DNA of 64,000 nt from Arthrobacter sp. ok362. Its GTDB lineage: Bacteria; Actinomycetota; Actinomycetes; Actinomycetales; Micrococcaceae. Numbering within the stretch: position 1 is the stretch's first letter; each line of letters starts with the position of its first letter. A model generated the notes under the pieces. That model was not told the origin of the DNA and did not search any database. It saw only the letters and a program-made list of their open reading frames with translations. This document shows, one piece after another, positions 1 through 9,073 of this stretch. The translations under genes and the position numbers were made by a program. The DNA is taken from positions 1 through 64,000 of the forward strand of contig NZ_FNGC01000021.1 in assembly GCF_900102785.1 (NCBI RefSeq). Direction: 5' to 3'.

Positions 1-1437
1 CCGACGGGCCTGCTGATCAACGGTGAGTGGCGTCCGGCCGCTTCCGGCAAGACCTTCGACGTCGAGGACCCGGCCACCGGAAAGGTCCTGCTCAGCATCG
101 CCGACGCCGGTCCCGAAGACGGCGCCGCCGCCCTGGACGCGGCCGCGGCCGCGCAGGAGTCCTGGGCGAAGGTCCCGCCCCGGGAGCGCGGCGAGATCCT
201 GCGCCGGGCCTTCGAGATGGTCACGGCCCGCGCGGAGGACTTCGCGCTGCTGATGACTTTGGAGATGGGCAAGCCGTTGGCCGAGGCCCGCGGCGAGGTC
301 ACCTATGGTGCGGAGTTCCTGCGCTGGTTCTCCGAGGAGGCCGTGCGCGCCTTCGGCCGGTACTCGGTGTCCCCGGACGGGAAGTCCCGGCTGCTGGTGA
401 CCAAGAAGCCGGTGGGCCCGTGCCTGTTGATCACGCCGTGGAACTTCCCGCTCGCGATGGCGACCCGCAAGATCGCCCCCGCGGTCGCGGCCGGCTGCAC
501 CATGGTGCTGAAGTCCGCGAACCTGACCCCGCTGACCTCCCAGCTGTTCGCGGCCGTGATGGTCGAGGCCGGGCTGCCCGCCGGTGTCCTGAACGTCATC
601 CCGACCTCCACCGCCGGCGCCACGACCGGTCCGCTGATCAAGGATCAGCGGCTGCGGAAGCTGTCCTTCACCGGTTCCACCGAGGTCGGCCGCCGGCTGC
701 TCGCGGACGCCTCCGAGACCGTGCTGCGGACCTCGATGGAGCTCGGCGGGAACGCCCCGTTCGTGGTGTTCGAGGACGCCGACGTCGATGCCGCCGTGGC
801 CGGGGCGATGCTGGCGAAGCTGCGGAACATGGGCGAGGCCTGCACCGCGGCGAACCGGTTCATCGTGCACGAGTCCGTCGCCGGGGAGTTCGCGGAGAAG
901 TTCGCCGCGAAGATGAAGGGCATGACGACCGCCCGCGGGACCGAGGCCGGGTCCAAGGTGGGCCCGCTGATCGATGCCAAGAGCCGGGACAAGGTCCACG
1001 AGCTCGTCACTGACGCCGTCGCCGCCGGCGCGGTCGCGGTGACCGGCGGCTCCGCGGTGGAGGGCCCGGGCTACTTCTACCAGCCCACCATCCTCACCGG
1101 CGTCACCGAGGGCACCCGGATCCTGTCCGAGGAAATCTTCGGACCCGTCGCCCCGATCATCACCTTCGGCACCGAGGACGAGGCCATCCGGCTCGCGAAC
1201 AACACCGAATACGGGCTGGTGGCCTACGTCTTCACCCGGGACCTGAACCGCGGCATCCGGATGGGCGAACGCCTGGAGACCGGCATGCTGGGCCTGAACG
1301 CAGGCGTCGTCTCCAACGCCGCCGCCCCGTTCGGCGGCGTCAAGCAGTCCGGCCTGGGCCGCGAAGGCGGCCTCGAGGGCATCGAGGAATACCTCTACAC
1401 CCAGTACATCGGCATCGCCGACCCCTACGCCGGCTAA
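1..1437 (+). CDS. gabD: Succinate-semialdehyde dehydrogenase, 5'-truncated by window edge
   Basis: An aldehyde dehydrogenase reading frame is open from base 1, so the true start lies outside the window. An internal ATG at 217 is not the start, because upstream codons already read as the family N-terminus (LINGEW, DPATGKVL). It oxidises succinate semialdehyde to succinate with NAD(P)+, the last step of GABA catabolism. Visible motifs are the fold segment ITPWNFPLAMATRK, the general-base Glu in MELGGNAPF (codon about 247) and the nucleophile Cys in NMGEACTAANR (codon about 281). The C-terminal part has EEIFGPVAPI and PFGGVKQSGLGREGG, typical of the SSADH subfamily. A terminator follows 30 bases after the stop. 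Family is certain; the substrate could be another short semialdehyde. Confidence 0.9.
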   Translation, partial: PTGLLINGEWRPAASGKTFDVEDPATGKVLLSIADAGPEDGAAALDAAAAAQESWAKVPPRERGEILRRAFEMVTARAEDFALLMTLEMGKPLAEARGEVTYGAEFLRWFSEEAVRAFGRYSVSPDGKSRLLVTKKPVGPCLLITPWNFPLAMATRKIAPAVAAGCTMVLKSANLTPLTSQLFAAVMVEAGLPAGVLNVIPTSTAGATTGPLIKDQRLRKLSFTGSTEVGRRLLADASETVLRTSMELGGNAPFVVFEDADVDAAVAGAMLAKLRNMGEACTAANRFIVHESVAGEFAEKFAAKMKGMTTARGTEAGSKVGPLIDAKSRDKVHELVTDAVAAGAVAVTGGSAVEGPGYFYQPTILTGVTEGTRILSEEIFGPVAPIITFGTEDEAIRLANNTEYGLVAYVFTRDLNRGIRMGERLETGMLGLNAGVVSNAAAPFGGVKQSGLGREGGLEGIEEYLYTQYIGIADPYAG

Positions 1438-1469
1438 CCGCGGCGGCCGACATACACCAACACCGCAAG

Positions 1470-1507
1470 GGGCCTCCCGTCCTCGCAACATGGGAGGCCC
1501 TTTGTTG
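1470..1507 (+). terminator. Rho-independent terminator after gabD
   Basis: A 9-bp perfect stem GGGCCTCCC / GGGAGGCCC (1470-1478 and 1492-1500) is followed by TTTGTTG. It sits 30 bases after the dehydrogenase stop. Confidence 0.8.
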
Positions 1508-1734
1508 CGTGCACTGTCTGGTCCCGGAGCGCGGACAATGGACCCTTCGGCACCTAGCTTGCCGTAATATCCGCTATCGGCCGTACAGCACTCACGGACT
1601 CGGGTAGTGACGGACTTCCCCGCCTTGGTGCACACCTCAGTCCCTGACAGGCCGCGGTCTAGGTCCCTTAGTCAGGTTGCGGCAGACAATGGGCATTTGC
1701 TGTTTTCACAGCTGCACCAGGTCCACAGAGAACT

Positions 1735-2130
1735 CGTCCTCGGTGAACCTCGGCATCGTGAAATCCCTCGGCTTCGAGCAGATTTTCAAAAATGCCCTGA
1801 CCGGAATGCCGTTCGGGGGCTGCGAGGGCGGCTCCGATTTCGACCCCCACGGGCGCTCCGACGCCGAGATCATGCGCTTCTGCCATTCCTTCATGACCGA
1901 GCTGTACCGCCACATCGGCCAGTCCACGGACGTCCGGGCCCGGGAGTTTGGCGTCGGCGGCCGCGAAACCGGCTACCTCTTCGGCCAGTACAAGCGGATC
2001 ACCAACCGCTACGAATCCGGCGTCCTCACCGGCAAGGGCATCTCCTGGGGCGGTTCCCTAGTGCGCCCGAAGCCACGCGCTACGGCGCCGTGATCTTTGC
2101 CGAGGAAATGCTCAAGACCCGCTGCCTCTC
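1735..2130 (+). pseudogene. gdhA: Glutamate dehydrogenase fragment (decayed)
   Basis: Two reading frames together give the middle of an NADP-type glutamate dehydrogenase: LGFEQIFKNALTG, SDAEIMRFCHSFMTELYRHI and RETGYLFGQYKRITNRYE in one frame (to about 2070). EATRYGAVIFAEEMLKTR follows in the next frame, so there is a frameshift near 2070. Both ends of the gene are missing (about 130 of 445 residues remain). The glycine- and lysine-rich active-site motif, normally GGGKGG, reads GGCEGG, so the catalytic lysine is gone, and GDIGVGGRE reads REFGVGGRE. The fragment is dead. The rest of 1511-2298 holds no gene I can support. Confidence 0.85.
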
Positions 2131-2298
2131 CCGTGCGCCACGCAGAACGAGCTCGACGGAGACGCGGCCGCACGGCTGGTCCGCAACGGACTGCTCGACG
2201 ATTCGGCGTCTCAGGAATCGGAACAGGCGAGGGCCACGCCGGTCGTCGCACCCCCATTCGTCGCCTTCTAGTTGACTTCCGGGTATTCGCCATATTCT

Positions 2299-3561
2299 TC
2301 ATCTGCCGGGAGCAGGATGCATATCCTGAGGCGAAGTGAAGGTCATATCCCCTGCGGCAACGATGTGACCGTCCTTGATGACGGTGCGGGGTCGGCTCTC
2401 GTTCCAGAGGATTGAGGGTTCCTCGAACGGATTTCCGTCGAGCACTATGAGGTCGGCACAAGCACCTTCTCCTATCCGTCCCAAGTCATCACGTCGCAGC
2501 AGGGCAGCGTTCGTAGACGTCGCCGATCGGAGGGATTCGTACGCTCCGAGCACTTCGCATTGCAGGCGGAGCCCGGCCAGCTGCTCGTCCTCCAGTTCGC
2601 CCATGAGGTCTGTCCCGAATCCGATCCGGACCCCGGCGTCCCGCGCCAGCCCGACTGCGTTCCTGCCAGCTCGGAGGACTTCCAAGTTCTTGGCCGCCCC
2701 CGCCTGAGTGAGGCCGATTTCTACACCGCGCCGGTCCATCGCATCGTAGGTCACCAGTGTGGGGACGAGGTAGACGTCATTGTCTGCCATCAGCTGGGCG
2801 GTGGCGGTATCGAGCAGGTTGCCGTGTTCGATGCAGCGGACTCCGTTGAGCACCGAATGGCGGATGGCCTCCGGCGAATAGGCGTGCGCGGTAGCGTAGC
2901 TGCCCCGACGGGAAGCCTCATCGGTCACAACGCGGATTTCCGCCGCGCTGTACTGGGGGACCCGTATCGGGTCGACGGGTGAAATGACTCCTCCGGACGT
3001 CATGAGCTTGATTGCGGTTGCGCCGGTGCGGAACCGGTGGCGTACCGCCCGCAGCAGGTCATCGGCGCCGTCCACCACTTCGCACATGTGGCCGCCGTGG
3101 AAGCAGCTCGCGTCGTTCGCGGCGCGGATATCGCCGTGGCCTCCGGTTTGGCTCAGTGCCGGACCGGTGAAGAAGTAGCGCGGACCGGGGTACAGGCCCT
3201 CCTCGATGGCATTGGCAAGGCCGATGTCACCGCCGGCCACGTCGCGAACAGAAGTGAAACCGCGGACAAGGGCTGCCTCGAGGCGACGCGCGCCGGCCAG
3301 GGCGGAATAGCTCAGTGGCCCTGTCTCGTTCTTGACCGAAGTCAGGCTGAGAGCGTAGGCGTGGAAGTGGGCGTCGATAAGCCCGGGAATCACTGTCCGG
3401 CCGCCGGCGTCCACGACGGTGCCGGCCGGTTCGGCGTCTTGGCCCACGGTGGTGATCCGGCCTTCCCGGACGGTGATGGAGCCCTCGAACAGGTCCGGGG
3501 ACTCGCCGTCGAAAATCAGGGCGTTTTGAATAGTGAGGGTCCCTGCGGCGTGGATTGTCAC
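2299..3561 (-). CDS. Imidazolonepropionase-like amidohydrolase
   Basis: A 420-residue metal-dependent amidohydrolase, last gene of the hydantoinase operon. The N-terminal beta-sandwich (LTIQNALIFDGE) leads to the metal-binding HxH in IDAHFHAY. A lysine in ATAIKLMTSGG is placed like the carboxylated Lys of the superfamily, followed by TAHAYS, IEHGN and the metal-binding Asp in GFGTDLMGE. It ends with the usual ADLIVLDGNPFE strand. I chose the GTG start at 3561 because AGGAAGGA lies 8 bases upstream; a longer frame to 3627 has no such site and no family match. The likely role is hydrolysis of a cyclic or acyl amide after, or in parallel with, ring opening by HyuA/HyuB. Prolidase-type or imidazolonepropionase activity cannot be told apart by eye. 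Confidence 0.85.
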   Translation of the reverse strand: MTIHAAGTLTIQNALIFDGESPDLFEGSITVREGRITTVGQDAEPAGTVVDAGGRTVIPGLIDAHFHAYALSLTSVKNETGPLSYSALAGARRLEAALVRGFTSVRDVAGGDIGLANAIEEGLYPGPRYFFTGPALSQTGGHGDIRAANDASCFHGGHMCEVVDGADDLLRAVRHRFRTGATAIKLMTSGGVISPVDPIRVPQYSAAEIRVVTDEASRRGSYATAHAYSPEAIRHSVLNGVRCIEHGNLLDTATAQLMADNDVYLVPTLVTYDAMDRRGVEIGLTQAGAAKNLEVLRAGRNAVGLARDAGVRIGFGTDLMGELEDEQLAGLRLQCEVLGAYESLRSATSTNAALLRRDDLGRIGEGACADLIVLDGNPFEEPSILWNESRPRTVIKDGHIVAAGDMTFTSPQDMHPAPGR

Positions 3562-3626
3562 GTGGGGGTTTCCTTCCTGTTGACCTTCGCGGTCGGGCCC
3601 CGAACCGGCGCCCGACCGCGACGGCA

Positions 3627-4082
3627 CTAGTTGGTAGCAGCGAGTGCTTTTTCGAGCAGCTGAACGGAGCGCTCCGCGATCCTCGTGGCAGCGTCCACCG
3701 ACTTCTGGTCATAGCTGCCCTCGGGTGCGAGGAAGTTCATTGATCCGATGGTCTCGCCGTGGCTCACCACCGGAACGTTGACGATTGCCCCGCAGCCGAG
3801 GGATTCAATGGTTGCCGAGTCGAAGAAGAAGGCCCGGACAGCGTCAGTGTCAGCACCGAGGAATGCCTGCTGTCCCTTGAGGACCTGCTCCAGCCACACC
3901 GGGTTGGTGTCCCCGGCGAGCGTTTTCTTGCCCCCCACGGGGTAGACCTCGGGGTGGGTGGTGTAGATGCGTGCCATGCTGGTGCCTGCGTCGGCGATGA
4001 CGGAGGCGGTGAAGAGTCGAACACCGACGGTGTCCCGTGCTGAGGCGTAGACCTCGTCAAAGGAATCAAACTGTGAACTCAT
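3627..4082 (-). CDS. GAF-domain protein
   Basis: A 151-residue single-domain GAF protein with no output domain. The segments ARDTVGVRLFTASVIADAG, GCGAIVNVPVVSHGETIG and a C-terminal helix of repeating hydrophobics fit a small-ligand-binding GAF fold. AAGGA precedes the ATG by about 6 bases. It lies 19 bases after the PucR regulator and before the amidohydrolase, in the same direction. Known single-GAF proteins bind small ligands. Here it may sense the imported compound or a product and act with the PucR regulator, which is inference. Confidence 0.8.
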   Translation of the reverse strand: MSSQFDSFDEVYASARDTVGVRLFTASVIADAGTSMARIYTTHPEVYPVGGKKTLAGDTNPVWLEQVLKGQQAFLGADTDAVRAFFFDSATIESLGCGAIVNVPVVSHGETIGSMNFLAPEGSYDQKSVDAATRIAERSVQLLEKALAATN

Positions 4083-4101
4083 GGGGAGTCCTTTCTGGTT
4101 T

Positions 4102-5616
4102 CTAGGGTGTGTCTTTGGAATTTGGTGTGCCCTGTACCGCCCCTCGCAGGACGTTGACGATCAGATGGACAGACAGCAGCTCGGCTGGGCTGTCGAGCGG
4201 TACACCTAACTCACGGGCCCGGTTGAGCCTGATCTGGAGGGTGTTCCGGTGCACGTCGAGTGCTCTCGCTGCGAGACTGACAGATCCGTGATGGTCCAGG
4301 AAGGCGGCCACCGCCGCAAGAATCACGTCCCGGTCGGCGCAGGCCATCAGCCGAGGGAGTGCAAGCTCGGCCACGAGGGTGACGGCGTCCGGGGCGACGA
4401 AAGTGGTTGCCGCCGCGACGCCGAGGTTGGCGAAGGACAGGACGGTGCCTGGCCCTGCTGGCCACGCGGATTCAGCAGCCAGGTGAGCCTCTCGCACGAT
4501 GGCTGCAACTACGGGTGGATCTTCATGCCAGGCCGACAGCCCGGCAACCAGCCCAAGCTCGGCAAGAGCCTCCGCGAGCCGTGTCCTGATCCGGCCTTCC
4601 AGCTGAGCCGCGGCGTCTCCGTGTTGGACTGGAACGAGTGCAAGCCAGCCACCGTTGACCTCGGCCAGCGGGCTGCGTGTTCCCGCCTTCCGCCAGAGCA
4701 GGCGCAGCACGGCCGTAAGCTCTGAGCGAGGGTCGTGCGGAGCTCGGCTCCTGATCCACAGGGCCACGTACTTATCCTCCGGCCGCCAACCCAGCTGGGT
4801 CAGCAGGTGCCGGTGTTCGTCTACGAAGGCGCTTCCGGGGGAACCGGGGTGTAGGTCCAGTCCGGTGAGTGCCGCTGTAGGGACGGCGCGCGAGGCCTCG
4901 AGGAAGTCGCCTAACAGCCACGCAGCTTTCACCGAAGGGCTAGCGACCTCGAGGATAGAACGAACAAGCTGCAGGTTGTGGACACCGGACGCGGGAACGC
5001 GGGCTGTCAGAGTGGAGCGAATGGCGCTGTTGCCGCGGCGTATGTCCACTGTGATGACTTCGGCCGCCTCCCGGAGGGCCATCCCGGCGGAGGCCAAGAC
5101 AACGCCGTCGTACTCCACCGAAATGCCCACCCCGTCCAGTTCGTTGGAAATGGTTCTAAGCACGTCCCCAAGGGAGGTGTCCTTTGCGACCGCGCGCGCG
5201 AAGCGGGCCAGCTCTGCGTCAACAACGGACAAGGCGGCACCGATTTCAGCCGCCATTGCCAAAGCGACGCCGGCCGGGTCCTCGTCGGCGGCCAGCAGCG
5301 TGATGCCAAGCCGCTCGGCCAGGCCGATCACGGCAGTGGAGTAGGTGCTTTCGGCAACGACGACTGCGCTGGCCCGTCGCTCCCATGCGTGCCGTAGCGC
5401 CGCTGATACCAGCCAGCCGCCGGCCCCCATTTCGGGGGAGAGGACGACGACCGTGTTGGGCCGCACGCGCTGGATAGCCTCAAGCTGTGAGACCAGAACC
5501 ACATTTTCTATTGTCGCGCTGGAGGGCGTGAGATATAACGGCGTCGTGCCTCGGAGGGATCCATGGGCCAGGAGCCCGGCAACGTCCAGTCGGGTGATGC
5601 TTTTCGCCCTATGCAT
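4102..5616 (-). CDS. PucR-family transcriptional regulator
   Basis: A 504-residue regulator with an N-terminal PucR sensor-like domain (from ITRLDVAGLLAHG through VVVLSPEMGAGGW), a central GGDEF-like region and a C-terminal helix-turn-helix (SLAARALDVHRNTLQIRL). PucR proteins are known as regulators of purine degradation and related nitrogen catabolism. The ATG at 5616 overlaps the stop of the DUF917 gene (ATGCATAG, 8 bases shared), with AAGGCGGAG just upstream, so translation is probably coupled. A longer frame to 5682 lies entirely inside the upstream gene and is less likely. Being inside the operon it presumably controls, autoregulation is plausible. The effector is unknown. Confidence 0.85.
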   Translation of the reverse strand: MHRAKSITRLDVAGLLAHGSLRGTTPLYLTPSSATIENVVLVSQLEAIQRVRPNTVVVLSPEMGAGGWLVSAALRHAWERRASAVVVAESTYSTAVIGLAERLGITLLAADEDPAGVALAMAAEIGAALSVVDAELARFARAVAKDTSLGDVLRTISNELDGVGISVEYDGVVLASAGMALREAAEVITVDIRRGNSAIRSTLTARVPASGVHNLQLVRSILEVASPSVKAAWLLGDFLEASRAVPTAALTGLDLHPGSPGSAFVDEHRHLLTQLGWRPEDKYVALWIRSRAPHDPRSELTAVLRLLWRKAGTRSPLAEVNGGWLALVPVQHGDAAAQLEGRIRTRLAEALAELGLVAGLSAWHEDPPVVAAIVREAHLAAESAWPAGPGTVLSFANLGVAAATTFVAPDAVTLVAELALPRLMACADRDVILAAVAAFLDHHGSVSLAARALDVHRNTLQIRLNRARELGVPLDSPAELLSVHLIVNVLRGAVQGTPNSKDTP

Positions 5617-6691
5617 GGCTCCGCCTTGGGTGCCGGAGGGGAATGCCAAAAGCCTTTGGTTCTGTGAGGTCAAGTCCTGCATGCGAGTACCATTGGGCTG
5701 CGGCGGGGTACGTCAGGACGTCCACGACGTTGCCCACACGCACGTCGTCGAGGGTAACCACCGTGCCGTGCTCGGAGTTCAGCAGCGTCACCATGTCGGG
5801 GACCGCTGCCGCGATCGCCCCGTCAACCAAGACCAGCAGAATCTCGTTCTGGATCTCCAGCCGAATGATCTGGCCGGTGCTTTCGTCTTCAAGTGTCACG
5901 CTTGACGGTTGTGCAGGCAGCCCGAGGTCGGTGGGACGGGAAAGGCCTTCGATATGGCTCACGCGGGCGCGGGCGACGCGCGTGGCGTCCAACAGTTCCG
6001 CAAGCATCAGGAACTTTCTCTCCACCGACGTTTCCGAGTCCTGGATCTGGCCTATCCGGATCATCCGGCTGACGGAGCCGTGGACGCCGTGTTCCTTTAG
6101 CTGTGCGGCGCTGCATGGATACATGGCGGTAGCGGCCCAGCCGCCTAGTTCGGTAACGAGCGCGCGTACTAGCGTCTCGGCACGTTGCGGACTATTTGCC
6201 TCCACGAGCGCGTGTTCTCCCGTGACTCCCATCATGGCGATTGGGCTGATGGGGACCTGGCCGATGCTCAGGGTCGTTTGGCTGATAAGGGGAAAGACCC
6301 GGCCCATCGGGTCCGAATCGATCACGGGCAGCGAGGACTGCAGCCCGACCATGAGCGGAATCATTCCGTTGATGTTGGCAGCAGCGAGTGGATAGATTGC
6401 CCGGACCCTCCGGCCGAGGCTGGCTTCCATGGCATTGATGCAGCCGAGGAACTCATCCCCGACCGGAGGCATGTCGGCTATGAACAGGCCCTGTGTCACC
6501 ATTCCGACCGCTACGACCAGGTCGTCAGAGGCGAGCTCGTCGACGGTTGTGAGCTCCAAGGACTGGTGCTCCATGGCCTGCAGAATCATGTCCGTGTAGA
6601 CGTGGATGGCCGTCGGGTCGATGGCGCAGGCCAGAAAGTGCGCTCCTGTCCGGAGGTGTCGGACATCGTCCCTCGTGAGTTGAGTGCTCAT
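5609..6691 (-). CDS. DUF917 (S-methyl-thiohydantoin desulfurase-type) protein
   Basis: A 360-residue protein that reads through as the DUF917 family: LTRDDVRHLRTGAHFLA at the N-terminus, then INAMEASLGRRVRAIYPL, NGMIPLMVGLQSSLPVIDSD, DPMGRVFPLISQTTLSI and a C-terminal beta-rich part. The family, now tied by name to S-methyl-thiohydantoin desulfuration, is usually encoded beside hydantoinase genes, as here. The start ATG overlaps the upstream hydantoinase-like stop by 4 bases (ATGA), which points to a protein pair made together. The exact reaction is unproven. The substrate may be a hydantoin or thiohydantoin derivative. Confidence 0.85.
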   Translation of the reverse strand: MSTQLTRDDVRHLRTGAHFLACAIDPTAIHVYTDMILQAMEHQSLELTTVDELASDDLVVAVGMVTQGLFIADMPPVGDEFLGCINAMEASLGRRVRAIYPLAAANINGMIPLMVGLQSSLPVIDSDPMGRVFPLISQTTLSIGQVPISPIAMMGVTGEHALVEANSPQRAETLVRALVTELGGWAATAMYPCSAAQLKEHGVHGSVSRMIRIGQIQDSETSVERKFLMLAELLDATRVARARVSHIEGLSRPTDLGLPAQPSSVTLEDESTGQIIRLEIQNEILLVLVDGAIAAAVPDMVTLLNSEHGTVVTLDDVRVGNVVDVLTYPAAAQWYSHAGLDLTEPKAFGIPLRHPRRSHA

Positions 6692-8007
6692 GGTGTGGCA
6701 CCTCGTGGTTCTGTTGCCAGAAACCGCTCGTTGTTACTGGAAGTCTCCCCAGCGGCCTGCACGCGGATTCTGACGATTCCCGGATTCCCGTAAGGCATGG
6801 CAAAGACGTTCGATTCAATGATGCGGGTTTGCCCCGGGTTGGCACCCAGCTGCACGGCCGCCGACTGGGCGTCCTCCTCGGCCCGATGCTGCACGGCTTT
6901 CAGGTCGGCGCGTCCGCTGACCGTCTCGAGTCTGTCGATCCACGAAGTAAGGGGCGCTGCGGCAGAACCTACAAGCGCGACGTCGTGGGTAGAGGGCAGG
7001 GTAGCAATAAGCCCGAACGGAGGCGGGGTCTTCTGATCTGTACGAAGATCAGCTACGACTGAGGGGACGTCCGGGCGGGTCAGGTGGTTGGCAGTGTAGG
7101 AGCCGACAACTGCAGCGTTGCTGGCCAGGCTCGCCTCATACCCTTGACGGATAAGGCTGTTTGCAGCAGGAAGGCCCCGCCGGGTGTAGCCCACGCTGAC
7201 ACCGGAGTCGGCGCAGAGAATAACTTCGCCGTCGGGGACACCGGCAAGAGTGGCCGCACCGAGGATTGCCATGGCCGGTTCGGGCCGGAGCCCGTGAACG
7301 GGCATCATCGCCAGCCGCGCAAGGGGCGCCCGGCCGCCGTCGTTCCTGGCGAAGGACAGGGTAGCTGCCGGAAAATGGCGCCGGCCAGCCGCCTCCAGGT
7401 TTGCCGCCAGCTCTTCACCCGTCTCCATGAGCGCGCTGTTCAGGATCGCCGTGTAGTCGCGGTCCCGAAATATGCTGGAAAAGAAATCGCTGGAGATGCT
7501 GATCCGCATCTCGCTGTCATTGGAAAGGATGGCGTCAGCAATGCGGGTCTCGTGATCCATCGACGCTGTTGATCCGACGGAGGTAATGGCAACGTTCCGC
7601 ACGTCCCCGGACAGTATGCCGGGAAGCGCCGTCAGGAAGGCCTCGAGGTCCAGGGGAGCCAAAGGCCGGCCGCGCATATCGTGGCCGCCGCAGACATGCA
7701 CGGTCCGGCTGACCGCCGGTTCGACAAGTGCTGGCAGCCCAGCTACGTGGAACGCATCCGCCGGCGGGCGGGGCGAAATGCGGACAGCGACGACGTTGGC
7801 CAGCTTCCGGGACGCCAGGACACGTCCGACGTCGGCGGTGATGTCCGTGATGCCGGACCCGAACTCACGACGGATCCCGGACAGCGCCGAGTCCAGCGCC
7901 TCTGCCAAGCTGTCGGCGTGGATCTCGCGGGCCGCCGAGACGATGTTCCGGCCGTCCAGCACCAGGCTCCGGCAACTGGTTTCCTGCAGCCGCAGTCCTA
8001 TCCGCAT
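6688..8007 (-). CDS. Hydantoinase/oxoprolinase-like protein with degenerate phosphate motifs
   Basis: A 439-residue protein placed and shaped like a short HyuA: LASRKLANVVAVRI, VNPVHGL-like segments and a C-terminal half ending NVFAMPYGNPGIVRIRV. The first phosphate loop, normally DxGGTxTD, here reads MRIGLRLQETSC. A second motif, expected as DIGGTTTD, reads VVADLRTDQKTPPP. Both glycine-rich ATP-binding loops therefore look lost, unlike the full-length HyuA at 13440-15491. It is about 240 residues shorter than that protein. AGGAAG precedes the ATG at 8007, and the stop overlaps the DUF917 start. It may be a non-ATP partner of DUF917; this is inference. Confidence 0.75.
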   Translation of the reverse strand: MRIGLRLQETSCRSLVLDGRNIVSAAREIHADSLAEALDSALSGIRREFGSGITDITADVGRVLASRKLANVVAVRISPRPPADAFHVAGLPALVEPAVSRTVHVCGGHDMRGRPLAPLDLEAFLTALPGILSGDVRNVAITSVGSTASMDHETRIADAILSNDSEMRISISSDFFSSIFRDRDYTAILNSALMETGEELAANLEAAGRRHFPAATLSFARNDGGRAPLARLAMMPVHGLRPEPAMAILGAATLAGVPDGEVILCADSGVSVGYTRRGLPAANSLIRQGYEASLASNAAVVGSYTANHLTRPDVPSVVADLRTDQKTPPPFGLIATLPSTHDVALVGSAAAPLTSWIDRLETVSGRADLKAVQHRAEEDAQSAAVQLGANPGQTRIIESNVFAMPYGNPGIVRIRVQAAGETSSNNERFLATEPRGATP

Positions 8008-8081
8008 CCTTCAACTTCCTGCTGAACGCCGCCTACCGGCCGCTGAATCGGTTTCATGTATATAGCGTCCACTATGGGCCG

Positions 8082-9065
8082 TCATCTGGGCGCTTTGCGG
8101 AAGAACAATCCGTCGGCGGCGACCGCCACCAGGATGAGGACCCCGGTGACCACCTGCTGGTATGTGGTGTCCCAGTGCAGCAGGTTGAAGCCGTTGCTGA
8201 TGACCGTCAGGATCATGACCCCTGCGAACGCACGCCACATTGCGCCCTGTCCGCCGAGGATGCTGGTGCCACCGATCACCACTGCGGCAATGGCAGTGAG
8301 TTCCACGCCGATCGCCATGGCGGGCTGGGCGGAACCGGCACGGGAAGCCAGGATCATGCCGGCCATCGCGGAGCAAAGGCCACTGATGGCATAGACGGCA
8401 ACGTGGATGGTGCCGGTACGGATACCGCTCAGCCGTGCCGCCTCCAGGTTGCCGCCCACCGCATAGATCCGGCGTCCGAAAGTGGTTCGCCACAAAACGA
8501 TGCCCAGCACAGCCGTCATGGCAAGCATCAGGACTGAGCCCGCAGTGAGGCCGAAGAGGCTGGGCCAGGTCCAAGTCTGGAAGGCAAAAAGCTGCTCGGG
8601 GAACGGTGCGACGATTGCGCCGCCCGTGATCACGATGGCCAGCCCTCGGTAAATAATGCTGACCGCGAGTGTGCCTATGAACGAGTTGACCTTCGTGCCC
8701 ACCACGGTCAGGCCGGTGACGGTTCCCAACGCTGCACCGATCAGCAGGGCCCCGATGAATCCGGCCGCCACACCAAAGTGCTGCGTGATCATGACGCCCG
8801 CAATGGCCGAAACGGCCAGGGTGGCCGTCGAGGACAGGTCGAATACACCGCTGATGATGCACAAAGTGGCGGCCGCGGCGAGCAGGCCCACGATGGCCGC
8901 CTGGTCGAAGAGATTGATGAAATTTCGGCCGGTGAGGAACGTCCCGGTGTTCAGGGTCAGGAACAGCATGATGGCGATGAGGCCGAAAAGGATCCCGAAG
9001 TCCTTGATGTTAATCTTGAATTTTTTCTCTGCCGGTTTGGACACGGCAACGGAAGCTGTGGTCAT
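8082..9065 (-). CDS. Ribose-type (CUT2) ABC transporter permease
   Basis: A 327-residue integral membrane protein with about ten hydrophobic segments and the conserved RbsC-type stretch GLTVVGTKVNSFIGTL, YAVGGNLEAARLSGI and the C-terminal IGGTSILGGQGAMW. It forms the channel of an importer with the ATPase and binding protein encoded just upstream. The ATG is preceded by AGGTGA and lies 8 bases after the ATPase stop. The family imports pentoses, autoinducer-2 and similar small polar molecules. Its place in a hydantoinase operon suggests a different or glycosylated substrate. Confidence 0.93.
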   Translation of the reverse strand: MTTASVAVSKPAEKKFKINIKDFGILFGLIAIMLFLTLNTGTFLTGRNFINLFDQAAIVGLLAAAATLCIISGVFDLSSTATLAVSAIAGVMITQHFGVAAGFIGALLIGAALGTVTGLTVVGTKVNSFIGTLAVSIIYRGLAIVITGGAIVAPFPEQLFAFQTWTWPSLFGLTAGSVLMLAMTAVLGIVLWRTTFGRRIYAVGGNLEAARLSGIRTGTIHVAVYAISGLCSAMAGMILASRAGSAQPAMAIGVELTAIAAVVIGGTSILGGQGAMWRAFAGVMILTVISNGFNLLHWDTTYQQVVTGVLILVAVAADGLFFRKAPR

Positions 9066-9073
9066 TGATTCAC

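Noticed and set aside
27..1013. A 328-codon frame overlapping gabD in another frame
   Set aside because: Arg/Pro-rich shadow caused by high GC third positions; the gabD frame carries all family motifs.
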